From NCBI GenBank assembly GCA_917880885.1, contig OU862915.1, positions 38,324,676 to 38,388,675 on the forward strand: 64,000 nt of DNA, written 5' to 3'. This DNA is from Limnephilus marmoratus (Eukaryota; Arthropoda; Insecta; Trichoptera; Limnephilidae). This document shows positions 21,924-32,750 of this stretch, piece after piece. Each line of letters begins with the position of its first letter. Position 1 is the first letter of the stretch. The notes under the pieces were generated by a model, which did not search any database, was not told the DNA's origin, and saw only the letters and a list, made by a program, of their open reading frames with translations. The position numbers were made by a program, and so were the translations under genes.

Positions 21924-22517
21924 CATTTTTTTAAATATTAATTGATTTACGTCTTGACTCGTTATTGGTGAAACCGATGTTTGATTTCCATCTTTATAAT
22001 ATTATCCGGGATTCTTTAAGACCTAAATCAACGTATCCCTTCCTACAGCCCCTACCTTAACTCGCCTCACAACTCTGCCCACCGGGTGTCGATATAGTTC
22101 ATCTGTATTTGCAATGTACTACTGTAACACTCTGACTTTTGTAAGGTGTAACATTAAATGAAACTTAATAAAACGAAAATTTTATTTTTTTCAAAATTAA
22201 TACTAATTAACATTATATTGTTATTTCCAATAAGATTTAAAATTTCATTTTAATTGTATGGGCTGATGCAGCGAAAACTCCGGCAGAGAGTACTGGCATT
22301 ATAAAATTCGCAAATATTTCCGTTCGGAATTTGTGTAGATACTCGTATCAAGATTTTTTTAGCTTTTGAGCCTTCATTTTCCAGTTAAAAGATTTAACAA
22401 GACGCCATTGTGGTTTTTTCGGTTTTTTCGCTTGTTGTAAACAAAAACAATAAAATCGGGCACTGGTACCAGCCTGTGTCGCTCTCCATAGAGAGAAAAA
22501 AAATGGTCTTATATTTT

Positions 22518-23167
22518 AACGCCCGGGGTCTCAAAAGTTTCGTATGATCTGTAGCTATTCGAAAACGTAAAAATAAATTAAATTATTGTTCACTATTAGC
22601 CCGCTAAAATGGCCGGAAGTTTTGAAAAAAAAATTGTTTTCGTGATTTGGAAAAAAAATTAAACATAGGGTTCATATTTTATATTATATACCAAACTTAA
22701 CTGTTTTTTTTTTTAATTTTTGTCAGTTATACGCATTTTTTAATAATAAACAAACGTTTGAGAGTGAAAGATACTCTCAGTATCGCCCTGGTGTAAGACC
22801 ACCATTCAGAATTGAAACGTTGCTTGAAATGGCTTCTGCCGTGTTTGGTGACCAGATCTGAATAGCCAGGTACTTCCCCACCTTCCTCCTCCCTATCTCC
22901 TTCCCCTCCCCACTACCTTCAGCCTCACAATATACCCCAATTGGGGATGCCATAGACCCACTGGGAGCAGTTGGAGCCTGAAAAAAAAACGTTAAAAGGT
23001 TAAATTATTGAAATTTTTTTTTTATTAAAAATTAAAAAAAAAAGTTTTTAGGTTTGTTTTCTGATTTTCAATGCATTTTAGAAGGGGCTAATAACCATTT
23101 AAAAAATTAAATTTAAATGCAGTTCTCATTTTCTTCGTAACACGCAACTTTTGAGACCCCGGGCGTT
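22518..23167 (+). mobile_element. TIR element, 650 bp, carrying a family A copy
   Basis: The ends are perfect inverted repeats of 22 bases beginning AACGCCCGGGGTCTCAAAAG (22518-22539 and 23146-23167). No clear target duplication is visible, so the superfamily is unknown. The interior has no reading frame. It is A/T-rich and holds the family A copy at 22765-22990. Confidence 0.65.
22765..22990 (+). mobile_element. SINE-like family A, copy 2
   Basis: A complete sense copy: GATACTCTCAGTATCGCCCT, GGTGTAAGACCACCATTCAG, ATTGAAACGTTGCTTGAAAT, CAGATCTGAATAGCCAGGTA, a C/T-rich stretch, CCCCAATTGGGGATGCCATA, then GGGAGCAGTTGGAGCC and an A-run at 22981-22989. The A-tail shows the direction. No pol III boxes are certain. 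Confidence 0.75.
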
Positions 23168-23338
23168 TCTGAATTCAAAAGTTGAAATAATTGACACATC
23201 CATTGGTGGGTCATTATATGGTCCCCTTTTCTAAAAAACGAACACTTCTTGTTTTGGGTGTGGTTCTTTTGAATATTATTCTTTAAATTAAAATAATTTT
23301 GGAATCAACATGTATTTTATAATGATAAAAAAATGAGT

Positions 23339-23483
23339 TTATTTTTCTGCGTACTCAACACCAAGGTCATCATCATCGACTATTAATTTGTCGCAAGCAC
23401 CATAAAGAAAATATACAAATCTTTGTTTGTGAAAGTGGCCTAGTTTTTTGCGATGGAGTTCGTCTTTACTTTGTTTTCGCCTC
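23339..23483 (-). pseudogene. Short coding-like remnant, unknown protein
   Basis: A minus-strand frame of about 47 codons ends at the TAA complement at 23339. It reads LHRKKLGHFHKQRFVYFLYG, ACDKLIVDDDDLGVEYAEK. The mixed composition and acidic tail look like a real C-terminus, unlike other short frames around it. It starts after an in-frame stop and has no ATG at the front. I do not recognise the family; a transposon gene end or retrocopied host exon are both possible. Confidence 0.3.
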
Positions 23484-24336
23484 TAAGTGAATTCGATTCT
23501 CTCAGGAGATAATATAAGATCAACGAACACCGTTGTTATTCTTTCAATTAACCTATTTTATACCTTTACGAAGTTAGAGAAACGAGTTTTATAGAGATTG
23601 ATCTCTTGAAATGAAGGGTAGGTTTAAGGCGAAATCACTATTTAGATTAATCTTAAGAGCGTTTCACCAGCCACCGGCCGAAAAACCACATTTCGTCGAA
23701 AGTTGTTCTTACGATCGTACAGGGCGGTTCCAATGAGAAAGATTAATTATTCTCTGTACCAGCTTTTTAAATTTATAACTCAATGTGGATTTTATTTCAT
23801 TCCAAATTTGCTTTAATTTATACCTACATCCAAAAATGCTGAAAGGCGTGATGATAAAACTATTAAAATTATGTACTTTTTGTAACTATTTTTTGAGTAT
23901 AAGTATTTACCATTTTTCAATAATGTCTAAGTTAAATAAGAATGTAAAAAAAACTGAAATGTATTTTTTATTTTTTTTATTTAATAAAATAGTATCAATT
24001 ACATGTTTACATACATTAAATAAAGTTTTCTATTAAAATACATTTAATAAATACGCTTTACACCCTTTTTAAGAGCAGAGCTCGAGTTAAAAAGGCGGAT
24101 AAACGCAACAATTTAGCAAACGAAAAATAATATTTTTTTAAATATATAAAACAAAAAATAGATAATTAACAGAAAATAAGAAAAAATCATATTTGTACAT
24201 ATATATAAATATTTTTTTATATATATGTATAAAACAAATAATAGATAAGAAAAACAACAGATTGAAGCGGAGGAGATAAAAAATAATGAGAGAAAAAGGA
24301 TAACTAATGTTATATTTGAGTTGTTATGTTGATAAG

Positions 24337-25092
24337 TTATATAAAAAGAGTTTTTATTGATTTTTTGAATTTTGTGTAATTTGTTTCCAATCTTAATTTC
24401 AAGGGTAATTCGTTAAACCATTTAACTCCAATATATTTGTAGAATTGTTGGGCTGTGGTGGTGTAACAGCGCGGTAAAGTCAGAGAACCAAGGATATTAT
24501 TTGTTCTATTGCTGTTCGAAAAAAGAGTGTTAACATTATTGAGACAATCTTTGTGCATTTATAAAAGCGTAATTTTTTTATAAATATTATGAAGTGAAAG
24601 GACTTTGAATTCCTGAAATAATTTGATGGTAGGGTAATCGTATGGCTTTTTTAGAATTATTTTTATTAATATTCTTTGGATAATTTCTAAAGGCAAAAGA
24701 GAAGTTTTGAAAGCACCACCCCAGCCAACAATTCCATATTGTAATACTGATTGAATTAGGGAAAAATAGATGGTTCTTAATAATCCAATATTTAGTATGT
24801 TACGTATTCTAACAAAAATGTAAATTAATTTTCTTAACCGTTCTACTGTTGTATTGATTTGTAATTTCCATTTTATGTTACTATCTATAATTACACCGAG
24901 GTATTTTACATTTGTTTTAACAGTGAGTATAGAGCAGTTAGGTTTACATAGATATGACTTTGGATTACAATTATATGAGTGCATACATATGTTTAGATTC
25001 TCAGGGGTAGCATTTTTATTCGGAGTGAATAGTATTACAAAAGTAAGTTCGCAAAAAAATACACAAACAGACCAATTTTCGTCAATAAACAC
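24337..25092 (-). pseudogene. LINE reverse transcriptase C-terminal half, one stop
   Basis: The minus-strand frame covers 252 codons with a single TAA near 24559. Blocks: VKYLGVIIDSNIKWKLQINT, LRTIYFSLIQSVLQYGIVGW, LEIIQRILIKIILKKPYDYP, FQEFKVLSLHNIYKK, and after the stop LTLPRCYTTTAQQFYKYIGV with KWFNELPLKLR. This is the thumb and C-terminal region of a jockey/CR1-type LINE. Near the front, where YADD is expected before VILFTPNKN, the catalytic box is not readable. 5'-truncated and inactive. The region 23490-24330 upstream on the plus strand shows no gene. Confidence 0.8.
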
Positions 25093-25099
25093 ATGTACG

Positions 25100-25685
25100 T
25101 GTATATTTTTTAATGATTTTATTTAAGCTAAAATTAAAATTCTAAAACATGGGATACCCAGATAATGTATTGATTTATTTTACTGTATGATTATATGATT
25201 TAAAATGGGTGTGGTATAATACAAAATCTTTTTGGAAAATTTAACAAATCTGCCAACGACCTATGGTATAACCTTATTATACTGAAAATTAACCTTTTTC
25301 GCAAAATTTAGAACATGCGAATGCTAGATAAAATAACAATCTTTCGAAATCCATTTATAATTTTTTGTGGAAAAGAGTTAATACGTCTAAAATCCGATTT
25401 AAAAATGACATATTTCTGGTTTTCTCTGGTATTGCCCTCTTAACTATGAATTGGTTTACATCGTGAATTTTAAAAACAATGCATTTAATAAATGTAAGTT
25501 GTTTAAGCGTTTCGCTTGAGTTAAATTAAAATAAATTTGTTAATTACTATAGTAAAAATATAAAACTGTTCAACAAAACAATTCATTGGAAATGTATGAA
25601 CGTATACAAGAAAACAACTCTAATAAACAAATAAATGCAATAACATGGTTTAGATTAACTGTGACTGTTTCCCTTGTTTAACTTT
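25100..25685. other. No gene seen
   Basis: AT-rich unique-looking DNA without frames of interest. Confidence 0.45.
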
Positions 25686-25689
25686 TTTT

Positions 25690-25873
25690 ATTTAAAGAAA
25701 GAAAAATATTCCCGGGTTACGAATAATAACCCGACAATGTTTGAAAAACTCCTACTACCACCACACTAATCGAAAAATGTTGCTTGTATCGTGAAGGACT
25801 TAGCCAGCCGAGGTATCGAACACGCGACGCCCGGGTGGGACCCAAACGCGATGCCCACTCAGCCACTTACTAG
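25690..25873 (-). mobile_element. tRNA-derived SINE (second family), copy 1
   Basis: On the minus strand the head reads AGTGGCTGAGTGGGCATCGC, a good A box (TGGCTGAGTGGG), and about 45 bases later GTGTTCGATACC, a good B box. The body continues with CTCGGCTGGCTAAGTCC, AACATTGTCGGGTTATTATT and CGTAACCCGGG and ends near 25690. The copy at 47720 has the same structure and orientation. It is SINE-like rather than a working tRNA because a body follows the head. Confidence 0.75.
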
Positions 25874-26324
25874 AAAATTTGACACTTTCTACAAAATAGA
25901 TAATAATGTTTTCTGCGCTTGAAATCGAGCGTTTCTGCATTCCGCTTGCCAAGCGATTTTTATACCTATTATCCGTATTCGTGGCGATACAAGGCACACT
26001 AAAAATGTACCTACATATTTTTGTGGTTTCCTCTTAAGCCGCCTTTACCTGAATTTCCACCGATTTCTTACATACATCCCTTAAACATTTGAAGTTTTTA
26101 AGCTCTTAAAAAAAATATAAGTTATTTTTGAAGATAATATGTAGGTATAGGTATACATTCCCCACGCCGAAACGCAAATTATACGAAATTTCCTCGATAG
26201 AAAAAAATCGTGCTTCGAAAATTATTATTTTAACATCTGATTCAGTTATTTTACAAGTAACATGTATGAACAAATTCACGGTGTTTCTTTAAACGCTGTT
26301 TTAGACAGTCCCCAAGAGATGTTT

Positions 26325-26585
26325 GCTTTGTTTTTTTTTTACATGAATACCGCACAAGAGTCCCAACTGCTCCCTTCTGGAGCCAGTGAGACTATGGCAT
26401 CCCCAATTGGGGTATGTTGTGAGGCTGCAGGTAGTGGGGAGGGAAGGAGATAGGGCAGAGGAAGGTGAGGAAGTACCTGGCTATTCAGATCTGGTCATAG
26501 GCTAAAAGCCATTTCAAGCAACGTTTCAATTCTGAACGGTGGTCTTACACCAGGGCGATACTGAGAGTATCTTCCACTCTGGACT
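26325..26585 (-). mobile_element. SINE-like family A, copy 3
   Basis: A nearly full-length antisense copy. T-run 26330-26340 is the A-tail, then AGTCCCAACTGCTCCCTTCT, GAGCCAGTGAGACTATGGCA, CCCCAATTGGGGTATGTTGT, CTGGCTATTCAGATCTGGTC, GGTCTTACACCAGGGCGATA and CTGAGAGTATCTTCCACTC. DNA from 25890 to 26320 holds no gene. Confidence 0.75.
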
Positions 26586-26954
26586 CTTTTAAACGAGTCG
26601 TGTTTTATTAAACATTTCCACAATTTTCCCTCCAATTTTACCGTTTTAAATATTAGCGCACTCTCTCCAACATTCGTAATTACACACCTCTCTATCTTCT
26701 TCTTTTTGAGTGGAGATACGGTGCCTTAACCTGTTAAAATAGCCGATTTCAAAGAGAAAGGAATTATTATTATTATTAAAACACAATTACCAGAATTGTG
26801 TTGGATTTTAAGGGGAACGCGGTTGCCGAGGAATTCGAATAATAGGTGTTTTACTTTTTTGAACTTGAGCGAATACTGAGCGAAAAAGATACCTGCACCT
26901 CTATTTTAAATAGGGAAAGGCCTTATTTCTTTAAAATGATAGTGATACCTTATA

Positions 26955-27330
26955 AATAAAAATCTTGTGTCACGGTGTTTGTGGTTGCACTCCTCCGAAA
27001 TGGCTTGACCAATTGTTATGAAATTTTTAAAGTATATTCGGTAGGAATGAGAATAGGTTTTAAAGTATAGTTCATACAGCTAGGTGATTAGAGTGTCCCT
27101 ACCCAGAAAAAAAAACTATTTTTTTATATATTTTTTTTATTTTTCACCTTTAACCCCAAACCTCCTACCCCCACCCTCCCATTTTTTAATCGCGATTTTT
27201 GTATGAACAAATTTAATCGTCTTTCGTATTTCAAACAGAACGAAATTATTTATATTGTTGAATGACAGATGGCGCTACATCCGCTTCATCGAACTTTCAT
27301 CCACACATGCGCAAGACATTCACGAGAAGC
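26955..27330 (+). repeat. Possible Helitron-like or MITE head
   Basis: GTGTCACGGTGTTTGTGGTT and GAAATGGCTTGACCAATTGT resemble the 'cell-like' heads of insect Helitrons. GACAGATGGCGCTACATCC near 27266 resembles another common insect repeat motif. No 3' CTAG end was fixed. The assignment is a pattern guess only. 27470-28065 has no gene. Confidence 0.25.
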
Positions 27331-28069
27331 GTCGCGTCATTTTGATATTTTATTCGGCATCATGTTCTAGCGTGGGCAAACCATCAAGCTTATTTGTGTT
27401 GGCTAAAGACGGACTGACGAAAAATATCGTACACTCAATTGCTCTTCAAAATTCATATTGATTTTCTTCATTTCATTTTCCTACTTTAGTTGGTTTTTTT
27501 TTGTTTTTGTTTTTATCGGCGGTCATCGTTTACAGCGCTCCATTCCTCTTTCTGTCATAGATCCCATCCTCACACACTTACAATACATTCGTTATTTTAT
27601 ATTTAACAACCAAAATATTCACTAGAAATAATTTATATGGCAGAACAACGTTTGTCCGGGAATAATTCAGAAATCCGACTCATTTGTCCACACTCAAATT
27701 CTAATCGATGTTTTAGTATACTCCTCTCGTAATAATTAATGTCAAGTTTTGAAATGCGGTATCACATTTAACGTCAGGCCTGTTTCGATTCGGTCGACTC
27801 GCAAATATTGATACTTGATTGTGGTGAAATGTGAACAGGTAATGGTTTTAGAACCATAGACATTTTAACCGCAGTATTATAGGGATATTTGAGGAACATT
27901 ATTCCAGTACACGCTAAATTGCCTAATTTAATGGCCAATATTCATTGACGTGGTGTATCGAAATGGAATTCGCACACAATACGAACCACGTATTGGAAAT
28001 TTATGGAAAATTCTCCCTCAGGCAATAAAAAAAAAAAAAATCCAACTTTCTTATTCAAATTATTTTTTA

Positions 28070-28445
28070 CATTATCCCCACACAGGAGACCCTGAGGAAA
28101 ATAATTGCCCTTAGGGCATATCACCTTTGGAAAGGGTCTTTTGAGAAAAATAAGGAGATCAATGAGGGGTGGGTAGGAATCTGGGGGTCAGTGTCTCTTA
28201 GGAGTGAAAGACGTATGAATCCACATCCCCACTGCGGTGAAAGGCGAACGAAAGTTCCGAGCGGTCACGTAGCGGATAGGCAGAAGCATCCACCGCCAAG
28301 AACCAGAAATTCACCCCATGAACCCGGGCACCTCTGCTAAGTCTCCAAACGTAGCAAACCACTTGGAATGACCTATAGAAGAGGTGTTGGTTATCCAATA
28401 AATGGTTCCCGGTTGGCGGTACCCATACCCGCCTCCCAAATTGAG
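28070..28445 (-). mobile_element. SINE-like family B, copy 3
   Basis: An antisense copy: AGGAGACCCTGAGGAAAATA, GGGGTGGGTAGGAATCTGGG, AGTGAAAGACGTATGAATCC, ACCCCATGAACCCGGGCACC, GTTATCCAATAAATGGTTCC and CGGTACCCATACCCGCCTCC, preceded by an A/T run at 28028-28040. A short deletion removes part of the region around 28125-28145. Confidence 0.75.
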
Positions 28446-28794
28446 AATATCACACAATATCGAATCAGTTTATTTATTGATAATAATGCAATGAAATTTA
28501 ACTATGTACAAATGTACGAACCAAGAATGTACCCATTGAGGTTGACCGAGCATAGCAAAGTTATGTTTTAACTCGACCGTTTTGCTTTTCGTCTGTCCAT
28601 GAATTTATTTGTACATTCCGTTATCAGTTCGAGATGGTGGCCGTTTTAATGCTTCTGTAAAGATTTTTTCAATATATTGTTAAAATTGGTGTTTATTCGG
28701 ACTATTTTGTTATTCGCACATTTTCAGTATTATGGTAGCTGGCATCATTAAAAAAAACCTAATTGAGATAGTGACGTTTCTTTGGACAATTTGT

Positions 28795-28925
28795 TTTTTT
28801 TTTTAATTTTAGCTCCTCACAAGAGGATCCAATGAAAAAATTCCCCCAGGCTCACCTCATTTTTAGTGATGCTGCATAAAGGATCTTTTTAGGAAAAGGA
28901 AAGAGAGGAAGTTCTGTGTAGTTCA
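28795..28925 (-). mobile_element. SINE-like family B, partial copy 4
   Basis: Only the tail-proximal part is present: T-run, TTTTAGCTCCTCACAAGAGG, then AAAATTCCCCCAGGCTCACC and GATGCTGCATAAAGGATC, ending in AGAGAGGAAGTTCTG. In sense orientation this is the 3' end, as in 5'-truncated retroposons. Bases 28930-30190 hold no recognisable gene. Confidence 0.6.
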
Positions 28926-30194
28926 ATTTGGTTCAGTTGTTATCAATCTGTTGATCGCAAAGTTGAACCGTGTTGAGGCGAGTTATACGTAAAAAGACTG
29001 ACTCTGAACGGTTGGCACACAACGCATGAACCAACCAAATTGAGTGGACTGTAAGGTCTCTTAGTAAGCAAAATATTTAAAAAATACAACAACAAAACAA
29101 CAAAAGTCAAAATTAAAACAAACACCTGGTTAGGCATCATTATATGTTTTAGTTTTTTTTCTCTCGATTGTAAATTAAAACTATTTATATCATAAAGTGG
29201 TTGTTTGGCGGTCTCAATGTGCTTTAAGGGATACTAAAATGTATTGTGAACTTATTATATAGACCACCACTGAATACAGATGACGTGTGTCCTTTTGAAT
29301 ACGTAAATTGTGCAAAATGTTATTGTAACATGAAAAAGCAAACTGCCAATGTTAGCAATTATGGATCATTCTGGATTTTACTCCCTCCGGATCAACATAA
29401 CCTAATCGTTGTCTATCACAAAATATTATTAAAATTGTGCTTGCGATTCTAACTTGAACTGGAAAACATCTAAAGAGCCGCCTATGCAGCGTACGTCACA
29501 ATACAAGGTTGGCGTATCTTTGATGTACATTTGGATCTGCTGATTGCCATTTTGTTGATATATTTTGTATTCGCGTAAAGTAAATTCATCAATCAATTTT
29601 TAGGGTATTATGCCCAGCGAGTTTGTGGTTATTTACACACCCCAGGCTCACATTTTATTATTTAACCCCTAAATTTATTTCCGTATGCTGAAATTGATAT
29701 CTGACGTTTGCTATTTTTCTAAAATATGATAATGGAATTACTAATAAGAGATATTTCGTAATTTTCTTGACAAAGTAATATTACCTCAGGCAAAGATTAT
29801 ACATAAATTATTTACCTCCCTGAAGTCTTTGTATTTATGTTTATTGTTTCTTAACTCACGATAAGATTATTGGCTCTGTCGCGCCGCGATGTCGAGACAA
29901 TGTTGCCGGCGAGGAAAACATTGTTTCTTTCCTGTCGCTATGATTTAAAGTGCATTTTAGCTAAAGAGGAAAGAACACCTTTTATCTGACACAAACTTGT
30001 TAATCTGTCAATTGATATTCTTGTTATCTGTAAAATTATAAGAAAGAAAATTGGCTTTGTTTACGTGCTGTGACATCATAATGCAGCAAGTTGTTATTTT
30101 ATTTTTTTGTTCGCAGCGTTCTTTTATCCATTAGTGAATCGTTATTAAAGAAAACAATGCATTACCTACGAGTTCCATATTTTTTTAAATATTT

Positions 30195-30655
30195 TTTTTA
30201 TATTAGCTCCACACAAGAGGCTCCGAGTAAAATAATTTCCCCCAAGGCCTATGTGATCTTAGTGGATGCTGTGTGGAGGGTATTTTTAAGGAAGCGAAGG
30301 ATTGGAAGTTCTGGGATTGAAAAAGGCATTAGGGGTGGGTAGGAATCTAGTGTGACCAGGAGTGACAGACGTATGAATCCATCCCTACAACAGCGGTACA
30401 AAACAATGGGTCAAGAGAATCAGGCTGGAAAGGTCAAAAGGCCTCCCTCATCCAGCCTCTCCCGATCCGGCCTGCCACGCAGTTGGTGAGCAAATGCATC
30501 CACCGCCAAGATCCGGACAAACATGACCCCCATGACCTCTCCGGGCACCCCTGCTAAGTCACCAAATGTAGAGAACCACTTGGGTTGACCCAAGTGTAGG
30601 TTATCCAATAAATGATTCCCGGGGCGGCGGTACTCATACCCGCCTCCCAAATTAA
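30195..30655 (-). mobile_element. SINE-like family B, copy 5
   Basis: The longest copy, antisense. It includes the central block missing from copy 1: ACAGCGGTACAAAACAATGG, GGAAAGGTCAAAAGGCCTCC, CTCCCGATCCGGCCTGCCAC. It then has CCACTTGGGTTGACC and GGCGGCGGTACTCATACCCG. The T-rich run 30180-30200 is the tail complement. A GC-rich minus-strand frame of 76 codons here is a by-product of the repeat. Confidence 0.75.
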
Positions 30656-30826
30656 GGGTTTTAATTATCTTAATTTCACTTTGTACTTTCTTTACACTCC
30701 TTTTCCTACTTACTAACTTGTTCCTCCCACTGCTCTTCCCTTACCCCAAAATTACCCCTCCCACTACCTTCACCTAATAAAATCTAATCATTTCTGTACT
30801 TGTATAAATTTAAAATTTGTTTTAAC

Positions 30827-30869
30827 ATTGCTAGTGAGTGATACGGATGTATCGAAACCGGTAGCGAAT
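30827..30869 (+). ncRNA. Degenerate hammerhead-like unit
   Basis: Stem GATAC/GTATC (30840-30844 / 30849-30853) is followed by GAAAC-CG-GUA (30854-30863), then GCGA, which can pair with TTGC at 30828-30831. The CUGANGA core is replaced by TAGTGAG, so a catalytic core is not intact. The downstream AATAAATAAAAATTTAG resembles the tail of the unit at 62157. Probably an old Penelope-like terminus. Confidence 0.35.
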
Positions 30870-30978
30870 AAATAAAAATTTAGAAACAAATGTACATATT
30901 GTACATCTTTATCTTTACTACCTAAGTATAAAATGAAGTCACTTACGGCTAAACTACTGAAGAGTTTTATAGACAAAT

Positions 30979-31257
30979 TTGAACAGTTTTGATACTTATT
31001 TAGTAGACTGTGAAGTGAATCAGTGTAGTAAAATGTGTTCATCTACTCGAAAAAAATACGAAAATTTTCTACTTGGGGTTCGAGATATTGAACCATTGAT
31101 GAGGCCTAACCAACTTCCTACTCTTCGGCAAGTTTTACGCCGTTATCACTACATATTAAATGAATCCAAAAATGTGAAAGATTCTGCGCATGTACTTATT
31201 CAAAAACTTATAAAAGTATGTGCGCTTAAATCTTTTAAACTTAGGTATATAAAATGA
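30979..31257 (+). pseudogene. Unassigned reading frame, 92 codons
   Basis: The open frame reads TRKKYENFLLGVRDIEPLMR, NQLPTLRQVLRRYHYILNES and KDSAHVLIQKLIKV. This resembles the N-terminal part of uncharacterised insect proteins that accompany mobile elements, but I cannot name the family. It lacks a proper ATG (the frame begins after a TAG; the first ATG is at 31033) and runs into repeat family E near 31243, so it is at best a fragment. Confidence 0.35.
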
Positions 31258-31413
31258 TAAGGTTTTGTGTCATTTGGTTGAAATACATAATATATCTGGC
31301 CAAGCGGCAGCGAGCAGTGGGACTGACAAACGGGCGGTGTGGATTTGATTTAACAGATGGCGTTGGTTATAAAGGTTTCGTTAGCCACAGCAACGTGTGT
31401 CTGGGTCTGCTAG
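31243..31413 (+). mobile_element. Repeat family E, 3' end (Helitron-like)
   Basis: It matches 105-235 (AGGTATATAA, AAGGTTTTGTGT, TTGAAATA, GCGGTGTGGATTTGATTT), continues with ACAGATGGCGTTGGTTATAA and ends GTCTGGGTCTGCTAG followed by T. CTAG plus T is the Helitron 3' signature. No coding region. Confidence 0.45.
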
Positions 31414-31494
31414 TATGAAATAAAACTCTTCAAAACAAAATGAAATATATATCGTTTCTTCAAATACAGTCAATTTATTTTGTTATTAGTTCAA

Positions 31495-31925
31495 AATTTT
31501 AATATTTTTTTGTTTTAACCACTTTTAATGTCTATAAAACCGACATGCTTCGTGAGCGATGCTCTTTTCCTCAGGGTTTACTAAAAACTAATTATTAATA
31601 AACTTAACGGTGTCAATGGAAGGGAGGGAGTAGGAAGGGGGGGTAATTTAGGGCACCATTTACAACGGGAACAGGTTCAATTGTGGGTCATTTAAAAATA
31701 TTTTCCGATTATTTATGATATTTAGATCTTTCTAATTTATAGTTTTTTTCAATTTATCCAATTAATTATTACCCCCCCCCCCCCTCCCACTCCCACCTTT
31801 CCATCATTTTATTGTTATAATTAGTTTTTAGTAAACCCTGAGGAAGAGAGCGTCGCTCTCGAAACATGTCGGTTTTATGGACATTGAAAGTGGATAAAAC
31901 AAAGTTTTTTTTTTTAATTTTGAAA
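31495..31925 (+). repeat. Penelope-like inverted terminal pair
   Basis: Two arms, about 31495-31655 and 31755-31925, are inverted copies sharing CATGTCGGTTTTATGGACAT-type sequence, AGTTTTTAGTAAACCCTGAG and a G/C homopolymer block (31640-31646 / 31769-31781). Each arm carries a hammerhead-like unit, the plus-strand one intact (31833-31875), the minus-strand one (31536-31579) with GAAG in place of GAAA. Terminal repeats in inverted pairs are known in Penelope-like elements. The GIY-YIG frame begins 300 bases downstream. Confidence 0.65.
31833..31875 (+). ncRNA. Minimal type I hammerhead ribozyme candidate
   Basis: All parts are in order. Stem I AAACC (31833-31837) pairs with GGUUU (31871-31875). 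CUGAGGA (31838-31844) fits CUGANGA. Stem II GAGAGC/GCUCUC (31846-31851 / 31855-31860) has a GUC loop. GAAA (31861-31864) follows, then a 2-bp stem III with loop AU, then GUC (31868-31870) before the cleavage point. One extra A (31845) lies between the core and stem II. Hammerheads with very short stem III are reported from Penelope-like elements. Activity is not proven. Confidence 0.6.
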
Positions 31926-32232
31926 AATATCTTTTGTGTTCATTGTGATTTTCGTTAACTGTTTTTATAAGAAGCCCATTACTATTATTACTTCAGCAAA
32001 AATTTGAAAAACAAAAATACTCTCGTTATTATACCGCATACTTATCGAAGTAATTTAGTACATACTTATCGTAGTAATTTATACAACTTTACGATACGAT
32101 ACGATAATTAAAAATTAAGTAAAAAATGTTCATGTGAAATAAAACTATTTTAATAGAAAGCAGTCACTTTGTGGTATGACATATTAATTGAAATAAAACA
32201 ATAACTTTGTAACCACGATTTTAGTCAATTGA

Positions 32233-32631
32233 AAAGATAAAGACAACAAACTTAGTTATTCGGGAATTTATAAATTAGATTGTAGTGATTGCTCCGCATT
32301 TTACATAGGTAAAACGACGCGCAATGGCAAAATTAGAATCAAAGAGCATCTTAGATGCTTAAATAATAATGGATTTTCTGAATTCGCCAATCAACTTATT
32401 GATAAAGATCATACCTTCATTCAGAGCACCGGTGCTAAAATTTTATATAGAAATGGTCAAGGTAATAGATTAAATAATTTAGAATCACTCGAAATAAAGA
32501 AAGCCGTTAAAATCCTTAATAACCAGTTAAATGTGTCTAACAGCCCGATATTGGGAATTTTTTGCAATAAACTAGTAAAAACCTTTAATCACTTTATCCC
32601 TAATCACCTGAGTGTGACGGTTTGTCCCTGA
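32233..32631 (+). CDS. GIY-YIG endonuclease domain of a Penelope-like element
   Basis: An open frame of 132 codons between TGA 32230 and TGA 32629, without an internal stop and without an ATG at its front. It reads GIYKLDCSDCSAFYIG, a canonical GIY-x10-YIG pair containing the CxxC (CSDC) seen in Penelope-type domains, then KTTRNGKIRIKEHL, where R and the EH are the expected conserved residues, and LESLEIKKAVKILNNQLN, with the catalytic-type Glu. The domain nicks target DNA during retrotransposition. Its position at the C-terminal end fits canonical Penelope proteins; the missing N-terminal reverse transcriptase means it is a fragment. Bacterial UvrC-like or homing GIY-YIG proteins are unlikely in this context. 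Confidence 0.85.
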   Translation, partial: KDKDNKLSYSGIYKLDCSDCSAFYIGKTTRNGKIRIKEHLRCLNNNGFSEFANQLIDKDHTFIQSTGAKILYRNGQGNRLNNLESLEIKKAVKILNNQLNVSNSPILGIFCNKLVKTFNHFIPNHLSVTVCP

Positions 32632-32750
32632 AAACATAATATGCTAATTCATTAAATATCACCTTTCTCTCACTGTTCCTTTGTATTATGTTTTGTCTCT
32701 TTCCTTATCATATATAAGTCCACACAATGTATATTTTTGATCAGTTTAAT

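Noticed and set aside
25798..25873. Possible functional tRNA gene on the minus strand
   Set aside because: The A and B boxes are good, but no acceptor stem closes and the same head plus body recurs at 47720, so it is a SINE.
30420..30650. GC-rich minus-strand frame within a family B copy
   Set aside because: The frame is not kept in the other eight copies of the repeat, which have stops and indels in it.
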